Shown: one piece after another, positions 1 through 4,616 of the stretch | How positions within the stretch are numbered: position 1 is the stretch's first letter | How the letters are laid out: each line of letters opens with the position of its first letter | Source of the DNA: an uncultured Oscillospiraceae bacterium | Lineage (GTDB): Bacteria > Bacillota > Clostridia > Oscillospirales > Acutalibacteraceae | Length of the DNA stretch: 5,092 nt | Assembly (NCBI GenBank): GCA_900554775.1 | Contig: USIK01000064.1 | Span: forward strand, 1-5,092 | Direction: 5' to 3' | The notes under the pieces: model-generated | Databases searched by the model: none | The model's input: only the letters and a program-made list of their open reading frames with translations | What the model was told of the DNA's origin: nothing | Translations under genes and position numbers: made by a program

Positions 1-2
1 TT

Positions 3-77
3 GGCCCGGTGGTCAAGCGGTTAAGACACCGCCCTTTCACGGCGGTAACACGAGTTCGATTCTCGTCCGGGTCACCA
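3..77 (+). tRNA. tRNA-Glu (anticodon UUC)
   Basis: A complete cloverleaf can be drawn by hand. The acceptor stem pairs 3-9 with 67-73. The anticodon stem pairs 29-33 with 41-45 and encloses a 7-nt loop with anticodon TTC at 36-38. The T stem pairs 50-54 with 62-66 around loop TTCGATT. The discriminator is A74 and the CCA end is encoded at 75-77. A UUC anticodon reads GAA and GAG. Its U34 is a known type of target for MnmA, whose gene lies downstream. The promoter must lie left of the window. The next gene starts only 6 nt after the CCA, so both are probably on one primary transcript. Confidence 0.97.
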
Positions 78-83
78 GCTTTA

Positions 84-467
84 ATGAATTTTTATTTTTT
101 TATGTATAAATTAGGATTTATAAATAATAAAAAACTTCCGTTTTTCGAATATATAGCCAGCGGTGCCAAAAAAGCTGAGGGACGTGTGACGAATGATTAT
201 ATTAAAAGTTTCAAAGTAGGAGAAAAGCTTTTGCTTCAGGCTCGTGGCGAGTTTGTTGTTTGCAAGATTTCTTATTTAAATTTTTACAGTAGTTTCGAGG
301 AAATGTTAAATTCCGAAGGATTTAAAAATATGGTTCCTTTTGTCGATTCGTTTGATGAAGCTCTTAAAGTTTATAATAGTTTTCCCGGCTCGGATAGAGT
401 GAAAAAAAGAGGATGCTGTGCTATCGGGATTAAATATATAGAAGGAAAATTGAAAAATGCTCGCTAA
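84..467 (+). CDS. ASCH-domain (PUA-like fold) protein, 127 aa
   Basis: A small cytosolic protein with no signal peptide or membrane segment. It shows the ASCH signature G-x-K-x-x-E-x-R at residues 27-34 (G27, K29, E32, R34), a following V-G-E turn (45-47), the 'SSFEEML' segment (69-75), and a C-terminal 'GCCAIGIK' strand (110-117). Length is normal for a stand-alone ASCH protein. The family shares the PUA-like fold and is thought to bind RNA or nucleotides; the substrate here is unknown. The E. coli family member YqfB, as I recall it, has K-x-x-T where this protein has K-x-x-E, so I do not transfer its N4-acetylcytidine amidohydrolase role. The ATG at 84 is chosen because earlier in-frame codons lie inside tRNA-Glu; ATG 102 is an alternative. 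Neither has a visible Shine-Dalgarno sequence. Probably co-transcribed with tRNA-Glu. Confidence 0.8.
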   Translation: MNFYFFMYKLGFINNKKLPFFEYIASGAKKAEGRVTNDYIKSFKVGEKLLLQARGEFVVCKISYLNFYSSFEEMLNSEGFKNMVPFVDSFDEALKVYNSFPGSDRVKKRGCCAIGIKYIEGKLKNAR

Positions 468-491
468 AATAAAAAGTGGGCATTTTTATTT
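453..491 (+). terminator. Intrinsic terminator overlapping the ASCH stop codon
   Basis: The 12-bp stem pairs 453-464 with 476-487 and includes two G-T wobbles. The 11-nt A-rich loop (465-475) contains the TAA stop. The 3' arm ends in TTTTT and runs into ATTTATT. The 5' arm encodes the last residues of the ASCH protein, so the terminator is embedded in the gene end. It separates the tRNA-Glu/ASCH unit from tRNA-Val. Confidence 0.65.
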
Positions 492-531
492 ATTCACAAA
501 GTTATGGCTGAAATTTAATTTAAAAATCTAC

Positions 532-559
532 TTGTATAAATAATTAAATGTGATAAAAT
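532..559 (+). promoter_or_regulatory. Sigma-A-type promoter for tRNA-Val
   Basis: A -35-like TTGTAT (532-537) is followed after 16 bp by TAAAAT (554-559). TG at 551-552 provides an extended -10 (TGATAAAAT). The expected transcript start is near 566, a few nt before the mature tRNA 5' end at 573. It lies just after the ASCH terminator, where a promoter is needed. The call rests on motif match and position only. Confidence 0.55.
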
Positions 560-572
560 TATAAATGAAAGT

Positions 573-649
573 GGACGCATAGCTCAGCTGGTTAGAGCGT
601 TCGCCTCACACGCGAGAGGCCAAGGGTTCGAGTCCCTTTGTGTCCACCA
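573..649 (+). tRNA. tRNA-Val (anticodon CAC)
   Basis: The acceptor stem pairs 573-579 with 639-645 with one G-T wobble. The D stem is GCTC (582-585) with GAGC (595-598). The anticodon stem pairs 600-604 with 612-616 around loop CTCACAC, giving anticodon CAC at 607-609, which reads the valine codon GTG. The T stem pairs 622-626 with 634-638. Discriminator A646 and encoded CCA at 647-649. In the precursor, G571 and T572 could pair with C647 and A646, lengthening the acceptor helix to 9 bp, which may influence 5' processing. A CAC tRNA is partly redundant where a UAC isoacceptor exists; none is in this window. Confidence 0.96.
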
Positions 650-664
650 CAATAAAAAAAGCTG

Positions 665-695
665 TCCGTTGGTTTTTGCCAATGGATTTTGTTTT
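665..695 (+). terminator. Hairpin terminator (or attenuator) between tRNA-Val and mnmA
   Basis: The 8-bp stem pairs TCCGTTGG (665-672) with CCAATGGA (679-686), with one G-T wobble and loop TTTTTG. It is followed by TTTTGTTTT (687-695). It fits an intrinsic terminator for the tRNA-Val transcript. Only 10 nt separate its T-tract from the mnmA ribosome site, so mnmA must be reached by read-through or by a start site overlapping this element. Confidence 0.65.
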
Positions 696-705
696 AGTTA
701 TTTTT

Positions 706-713
706 AGGAGGAG
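706..713 (+). promoter_or_regulatory. Strong ribosome binding site that sets the mnmA TTG start
   Basis: AGGAGGAG at 706-713 places AGGAGG (706-711) 8 nt before TTG at 720. This spacing, and the absence of any ATG before residue 9 of the protein, fixes TTG as the start codon. Confidence 0.85.
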
Positions 714-719
714 TTCATT

Positions 720-1757
720 TTGAAGAAGAAAGTTTTAATAGGAATGAGCGGCGGGGTGGACAGCTCAACCTCGGCTGCTATGTTAATTGAAAACGGCTAT
801 GAAGTTGTTGGTGCAACGCTCAAACTCACCGAAAGCGAAGACGAAAGTTTCGTTGATGATGCTAAAAAGGTGGCTGAAAAGCTCGGCATTAAACACGTTG
901 TTTTGGATTTTAGAAAAGAATTTGCCGAAAAAGTTGAAGATTATTTTGCAAATGAATATTTAAACGGCAGAACGCCTAACCCTTGCGCGGTTTGCAATTT
1001 TGAGATAAAGTTTGGCCTTATGCTTGACTACGCTTTGAGCATCGGCTGCGATTTTCTTGCAACAGGCCATTATGCGAATATCGTTCATGACAGCGAAACG
1101 GGCAAGTGGCTTTTAAAGAAAACAGATTCAAAAAAAGACCAAAGCTATTTTCTTTATAGATTAAACCAGCACCAGCTTTCTCATGCGATATTTCCGCTTG
1201 CAGGACTTGAGAAAACCAAGGTAAGAGAAATTGCCGAAAAATTTGATTTGCCTGTTGCGCATAAAAGTGAAAGCCAGGATATATGCTTTGTAAAGGGCGA
1301 AACGCACTATGAATTTATTAAAAGATATAAAAAAATCGAGCCTAAGCCCGGTAATTTTATAAATGAAGAAGGCAAAATTCTTGGTCCTCACAAAGGTATG
1401 ATTAACTACACGGTTGGGCAAAGGCGCCACCTTGGAATTGCTCTTGGCGAGCACGCTTATGTTAAAAAGATTGATGCATCTACCAATTCGATTGTTTTGG
1501 GGAATAAAGAATCCGGCAAAGCAACTTATCTTTTTGCGGATAACATGAACCTTATTTTAATTGATAGCATCCCTGAAGAAGGGCTCAAAGCTTTTGCTAA
1601 GGTTAGGTCTCGTGCTTCGGAGGTTCTTTGCAAAATTTACCCCGGCGAGAAGGTTAAGGTTGTTTTTGAAAATCCTATTTATTTCCCGGCGCCAGGGCAG
1701 TCAATTGTTTTTTATGATGATAATGGTTTTGTAATTGGCGGAGGATTTATTTGCTAA
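720..1757 (+). CDS. mnmA: tRNA-specific 2-thiouridylase MnmA
   Basis: MnmA adenylates U34 of tRNA-Glu, -Gln and -Lys with ATP and replaces the 2-oxygen with sulfur, giving s2U34; it acts in the cytosol. The 345-aa length is usual. In order: PP-loop SGGVDS (10-15) for ATP, NPCAVCN (87-93) with catalytic Cys92, ATGHYA (114-119), KDQSYFLYRL (139-148), SQDICF (185-190) with second catalytic Cys189, YTVGQRRHLGIA (230-241), and a C-terminal beta-barrel with PGQS (325-328). Cys92 and Cys189 correspond to E. coli Cys102 and Cys199. Cys89 sits where E. coli has Asp99, giving a CxxC plus C set of the kind proposed to hold an Fe-S cluster. The start is TTG, supported by the strong ribosome site and by the typical N-terminus MKKKVLIGMSGGVDSS, since ATG at residue 9 would cut into the PP-loop strand. 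No own promoter is evident; it follows tRNA-Val and a hairpin, and encodes an enzyme for the nearby tRNA-Glu. Confidence 0.97.
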   Translation: MKKKVLIGMSGGVDSSTSAAMLIENGYEVVGATLKLTESEDESFVDDAKKVAEKLGIKHVVLDFRKEFAEKVEDYFANEYLNGRTPNPCAVCNFEIKFGLMLDYALSIGCDFLATGHYANIVHDSETGKWLLKKTDSKKDQSYFLYRLNQHQLSHAIFPLAGLEKTKVREIAEKFDLPVAHKSESQDICFVKGETHYEFIKRYKKIEPKPGNFINEEGKILGPHKGMINYTVGQRRHLGIALGEHAYVKKIDASTNSIVLGNKESGKATYLFADNMNLILIDSIPEEGLKAFAKVRSRASEVLCKIYPGEKVKVVFENPIYFPAPGQSIVFYDDNGFVIGGGFIC

Positions 1758-1778
1758 AATTGTGGTTCAATTTTATGC
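1753..1778 (+). terminator. Weak hairpin after mnmA, possible transcript end
   Basis: TAAAATTG (1755-1762) pairs with CAATTTTA (1768-1775) around loop TGGTT. It extends to GC/GC (1753-1754 with 1777-1778) across one bulged T. It overlaps the mnmA stop. There is no run of T after it, so intrinsic termination would be weak; it may instead protect the 3' end of the mRNA. The rest of 1758-1947 up to the groESL promoter is AT-rich, with a short direct repeat (two TATACAAT units, 1827-1834 and 1835-1842) and no gene. Confidence 0.3.
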
Positions 1779-1856
1779 ATGATAGTATTTAAATCCAATT
1801 TTAAGGCGTTTAAAAGTGATTAATTTATACAATTATACAATATTTAAATATATCTA

Positions 1857-1885
1857 TTGATTTTTACAATCAGTGATAATAAAAT
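1857..1885 (+). promoter_or_regulatory. Sigma-A-type promoter of groESL
   Basis: TTGATT (1857-1862) and TAAAAT (1880-1885) are separated by 17 bp. The overlapping TGATAATAA (1874-1882) offers an alternative extended -10. The expected transcript start is near 1892, which falls at the left edge of the CIRCE operator, so a bound repressor would block initiation. Confidence 0.6.
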
Positions 1886-1890
1886 AAACA

Positions 1891-1917
1891 TTAGCACTCA
1901 ATATGTGAGACTGCTAA
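1891..1917 (+). promoter_or_regulatory. CIRCE operator (HrcA binding site) with one arm mismatch
   Basis: The left arm TTAGCACTC (1891-1899) matches the CIRCE consensus exactly. After a 9-nt spacer (1900-1908) the right arm reads GACTGCTAA (1909-1917), against the consensus GAGTGCTAA: one base differs (C1911 for G). Arm length, spacing and position ahead of groES are diagnostic. CIRCE is the target of the heat-shock repressor HrcA; hrcA itself is not in the window. The inverted repeat also forms a hairpin in the groES leader. Confidence 0.9.
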
Positions 1918-1947
1918 AAATCAAATTAGTCTAAGGAGGCTTTTAAC

Positions 1948-2238
1948 ATGGCAACTATCAATCCTATTTTAGACAAAGTTGTAGTTAAGGTTCAAAAAGC
2001 ACAAAGTGCAGCGCAGGGAGGAATAATTTTAGCTGGTTCTTCTTCCAAAGAGCAACCTTTAACGGCTTCTGTTATAGCAAGAGGCCCAGGCGGAATGATA
2101 GATGGAAAAGAAGTAAAAATGTATGTAAATCCTGGCGATAATGTTCTTATTCCAAAACATGGCGGAACACCGTTTACTTTTAACGGTAAGGAATACATTA
2201 TAATTCGCCAAGCAGATATATTAGCAATAATTGCATAA
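1948..2238 (+). CDS. groES: Co-chaperonin GroES (Cpn10)
   Basis: GroES forms a seven-subunit lid that caps the GroEL ring and encloses a folding protein in the cytosol. The 96-aa length is normal. The N-terminal strand 'ILDKVVVK' (7-14) is followed by the mobile loop around residues 16-35 with the GroEL-contact motif GGIIL (24-28), the 'VIARGPGG' strand (42-49), the 'NPGDNVLIPK' segment (61-70), and the family C-terminus 'EYIIIRQADILAII' (82-95). AAGGAGG at 1933-1939 lies 8 nt before the ATG. It is the first gene of the operon, 24 bp ahead of groEL, behind a sigma-A-like promoter and a CIRCE operator, so heat-shock control through HrcA is expected. The N-terminus (MATINPILDK) differs from the usual 'IRPLGDRV' pattern but keeps the hydrophobic positions. 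Confidence 0.97.
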   Translation: MATINPILDKVVVKVQKAQSAAQGGIILAGSSSKEQPLTASVIARGPGGMIDGKEVKMYVNPGDNVLIPKHGGTPFTFNGKEYIIIRQADILAIIA

Positions 2239-2262
2239 CACATAAAAAGGAGTTAAGTAATA

Positions 2263-3894
2263 ATGGCAAAAGAAATCATTTATGGTGAAGAAGCCAGAAA
2301 AGCACTTTTAAACGGTATTAATAAACTTGCAGACACTGTTAAAATAACTCTTGGCCCAAAGGGAAGAAACGTTGTTCTTGACAGAAAATTCGGTTCTCCG
2401 CTCATTACAAATGACGGCGTAACAATTGCAAAAGAAATAGAACTTGATGATCCTTTCGAAAACATGGGTGCACAGCTTGTTAAAGAAGTTTCAATCAAAA
2501 CAAACGACGTTGCAGGCGACGGAACAACAACCGCTACTCTTTTAGCTCAAACTTTGATTCGTGAAGGCATGAAAAACGTTGCAGCAGGCGCAAACCCAAT
2601 GGTTCTCAAAAAAGGTATGGCAAACGCTGTTAAAACTGCTGTTGAAGGCGTTGTTAAAAATTCAAAACAAGTAAACGGCAGCAAAGACATCAAAAGAGTT
2701 GCAACTATTTCTGCAGCTGATGAATTCGTAGGAAGCTTGATTGCGGAAGCTATGGAAAAGGTTGGCTCTGACGGAGTTATAACTGTTGAAGAATCTAAAA
2801 CCGCTGAAACTTACTCGGAAATCGTTGAAGGAATGATGTTTGACCGCGGATATGTTTCGCCTTACATGGTAACTGACAACGACAAAATGGAAGCTGTTGT
2901 CGATGATGCTTACATTTTAATTACCGACAAGAAAATCATCAGTATTCAAGAAATTTTGCCGCTTTTAGAGCAAGTTGTTAAATCAGGTAAAAAACTCGTT
3001 ATCATTGCTGACGACATCGAAGGCGACGCTCTTGCAACCCTTATCGTTAATAAACTTCGCGGTACATTCGCTTGCGTTGGCGTTAAAGCTCCTGGTTTTG
3101 GAGATAGAAGAAAAGAAATGCTCCGCGATATAGCCATTTTGACCGGTGGCGAAGTGATTTCTGAAGAACTCGGCCTTGAACTTAAAGACACAACCATTGC
3201 TCAGCTTGGCCGTGCGCATCAGGTTAAAGTTGAAAAAGAACGCACAATCATCGTTGACGGTGCAGGAAATAAAGAAGAAATTGCCGCAAGGGTTTCTCAA
3301 ATCCGCAACCAAATTGAAGAAACAACTTCTGATTTCGACCGTGAAAAACTTCAAGAACGTCTTGCAAAACTCGCAGGCGGCGTAGCAGTCATCAAAGTTG
3401 GTGCTGCAACTGAAATCGAAATGAAAGAGAAAAAACTCCGCATCGAAGACGCTTTAGCAGCAACGAAAGCAGCAGTTGAAGAAGGAATCGTTGCAGGCGG
3501 CGGGGTAGCCCTCGTTAACGTTATCTCTGAAGTTGAAAAAGTTGTTGAAGCTTCTGAAGGAGACGAAAAAACAGGCGCTGCAATCGTTTTGAAATCTCTT
3601 GAAGAACCTCTCAGACAAATTGCTATCAACGCAGGCCTCGAAGGCTCTGTAATAGTTCAAAATGTTAAGAGCAAAAATCAAGTTGGATACGGATACAATG
3701 CGCTCAAAGGCGAATATGGCGATATGATTGAATTCGGAATCGTTGACCCAACCAAAGTAACACGTTCTGCGCTTGAAAATGCATCTTCTGTTGCAAGCAT
3801 GGTTCTCACAACCGAATCATTAATTGCAGACAAAAAAGAACCCCAAGCCCCAGCTCCAGGAATGCCTGAAGCAGGAATGGGCGGAATGTATTAA
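2263..3894 (+). CDS. groEL: 60-kDa chaperonin GroEL (Cpn60)
   Basis: GroEL forms a double heptameric ring that folds proteins in the cytosol by ATP-driven cycles with GroES. The 543-aa protein is full length. Visible landmarks are ITLGPKGRNVVLD (28-40), NDGVTIAKEIEL (50-61), the nucleotide-binding GDGTTTAT (85-92) with Asp86, the apical domain around residues 190-375 with VKAPGFGDRR (274-283), catalytic Asp396 in RIEDAL (393-398), the chaperonin signature AAVEEGIVAGGG (403-414), and the equatorial GYGYNA (475-480). The tail is short and Gly/Met-rich (GMPEAGMGGMY), ending in Tyr. AAGGAG (2247-2252) lies 10 nt before the ATG. It is the second gene of the CIRCE-controlled operon and ends at a strong hairpin. 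All expected catalytic residues are present. Confidence 0.98.
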   Translation: MAKEIIYGEEARKALLNGINKLADTVKITLGPKGRNVVLDRKFGSPLITNDGVTIAKEIELDDPFENMGAQLVKEVSIKTNDVAGDGTTTATLLAQTLIREGMKNVAAGANPMVLKKGMANAVKTAVEGVVKNSKQVNGSKDIKRVATISAADEFVGSLIAEAMEKVGSDGVITVEESKTAETYSEIVEGMMFDRGYVSPYMVTDNDKMEAVVDDAYILITDKKIISIQEILPLLEQVVKSGKKLVIIADDIEGDALATLIVNKLRGTFACVGVKAPGFGDRRKEMLRDIAILTGGEVISEELGLELKDTTIAQLGRAHQVKVEKERTIIVDGAGNKEEIAARVSQIRNQIEETTSDFDREKLQERLAKLAGGVAVIKVGAATEIEMKEKKLRIEDALAATKAAVEEGIVAGGGVALVNVISEVEKVVEASEGDEKTGAAIVLKSLEEPLRQIAINAGLEGSVIVQNVKSKNQVGYGYNALKGEYGDMIEFGIVDPTKVTRSALENASSVASMVLTTESLIADKKEPQAPAPGMPEAGMGGMY

Positions 3895-3906
3895 TAAATT
3901 TTTAAA

Positions 3907-3936
3907 CCCACGCTGTCAAAAGCGTGGGCGTTTTTT
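3907..3936 (+). terminator. Intrinsic terminator of groESL, possibly bidirectional
   Basis: A perfect 8-bp GC-rich stem pairs CCCACGCT (3907-3914) with AGCGTGGG (3921-3928) around loop GTCAAA, followed by CG and TTTTTT (3931-3936). On the minus strand the same stem lies just after the LRR stop codon at 3935-3937 and is followed by TTTAAAAATTTATT, a poorer tail. It therefore probably terminates groESL efficiently and the minus-strand LRR operon less so. The convergent stop codons are only 40 bp apart. Confidence 0.9.
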
Positions 3937-4597
3937 ATTTACAGCAAAATTCAATTTCACCGTTAGTTTTGCACGTTTGAGCCAAAATAGAGTTTTGAAA
4001 ATCAACTGAATTTTGTGGCAGAATAACGTTTTTCAAGCTGGTGCAACAAGAAAATGAATAAGTGCCTATGTGCGTGATGGAAGATAAATCAATTTTATTT
4101 AATGATTCGCATCCCCAAAATGCGCCTTTCTGAATGTGCTCAGCGCCGGAAAAATCTATTTCTTTTAGCGCTAAGCAACCGCTAAATGCATATTCCCCGA
4201 TGGTTTTAACGACGGATGAATTCTTCATAATTTTCAGTGATTCGCAGCGAATAAATGCGGCATTTTCGATGTGCTTGACGGCGTTTAATTCAACTTCTTT
4301 TAATTTTGTGCAGTCTTTAAAAGCATATTCCGGAATGGTTTCAACGTTTATCACGGCTTTCGTGATGGTATTTCTGCAATTTTCAACTTGTTCAAAGTCT
4401 TTTTCGCTGTTGATTTCAATGGTTTTTTCGTTAAAATATTTATAAGCTTTAACAGCTGCGAAGGTTACGCCTGCGCCTATCAGGCCGTATTTCAAAACTT
4501 TTTTGCATGAAGATGACGCAGCAAAAGTAGGGGCAGGAGCGCTCATAACGGTTAAAGTTGCCAAAATGGTTGACAATAATTTAAATGATTTTTTCAT
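3935..4597 (-). CDS. Secreted BspA-type leucine-rich repeat (LRR_5) protein, 220 aa
   Basis: I recognise the family but not a specific function. Residues 1-26 are a Sec signal peptide: basic MKKSFK, hydrophobic LLSTILATLTVMSA, and a likely cut near TFA-A. A second Gly/Ala-rich hydrophobic stretch (about 37-54, YGLIGAGVTFAAVKAY) could tether it to the membrane. A short module follows (59-87, INSEKDFE...INVET). Five LRR_5 units of 22-23 residues begin at Ile88, 110, 133, 155 and 177, with the AFxxC core typical of BspA/TpLRR proteins. Eleven cysteines are present, one or more per repeat, and a C-terminal CCK. There is no LPXTG anchor. BspA-like repeats are known in surface adhesion proteins, but this one is small and its partner unknown. 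AAGGAGGAG (4603-4611) puts AGGAGG 7 nt before the ATG. It follows its paralog by 19 bp, so both are likely in one operon. Confidence 0.85.
   Translation of the reverse strand: MKKSFKLLSTILATLTVMSAPAPTFAASSSCKKVLKYGLIGAGVTFAAVKAYKYFNEKTIEINSEKDFEQVENCRNTITKAVINVETIPEYAFKDCTKLKEVELNAVKHIENAAFIRCESLKIMKNSSVVKTIGEYAFSGCLALKEIDFSGAEHIQKGAFWGCESLNKIDLSSITHIGTYSFSCCTSLKNVILPQNSVDFQNSILAQTCKTNGEIEFCCK
4001..4336 (-). repeat. LRR_5 coding repeats, five units of about 66 bp
   Basis: The coding sequence for residues 88-199 repeats with a 66-69 bp period. Protein units run I88-H109, I110-T132, I133-H154, I155-H176 and I177-D199, each of the form I-(G/E/Q)-x-x-(A/S)-F-x-x-C-x-x-L. Repeat 2 is one residue longer and has the most divergent tail (IMKNSSVVKT). 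Confidence 0.8.
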
Positions 4598-4616
4598 AAA
4601 ATCTCCTCCTTAAGTT

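Noticed and set aside
9..83. In-frame GTG at 9 extending the ASCH gene by 25 codons.
   Set aside because: This part of the frame lies inside the tRNA-Glu gene and has no ribosome site; the family resemblance begins only after the ATG at 84.
84..467. Assigning the ASCH protein as a YqfB-type N4-acetylcytidine amidohydrolase.
   Set aside because: Only the ASCH fold signature is shared; the Thr of the YqfB catalytic set, as I recall it, is Glu here.
1161..1454. Open frame on the minus strand inside mnmA.
   Set aside because: It is antisense to a well-conserved gene and its product resembles no family I know; treated as a shadow.
1825..1850. The TATACAAT direct repeat upstream of groESL as an operator or second promoter.
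   Set aside because: It is only an 8-bp pair in AT-rich DNA with no matching -35 box or known binding motif; chance is the simpler explanation.
2946..3681. Several minus-strand open frames opposite groEL.
   Set aside because: The groEL frame is fully explained by a conserved protein; the antisense frames have no ribosome sites or recognisable motifs and come from its codon pattern.
4570..4590. TTGACA-like sequence on the plus strand near 4570, considered as a promoter.
   Set aside because: It lies within the signal-peptide coding region of the LRR gene, has no good -10 at the right spacing, and no plus-strand gene follows.
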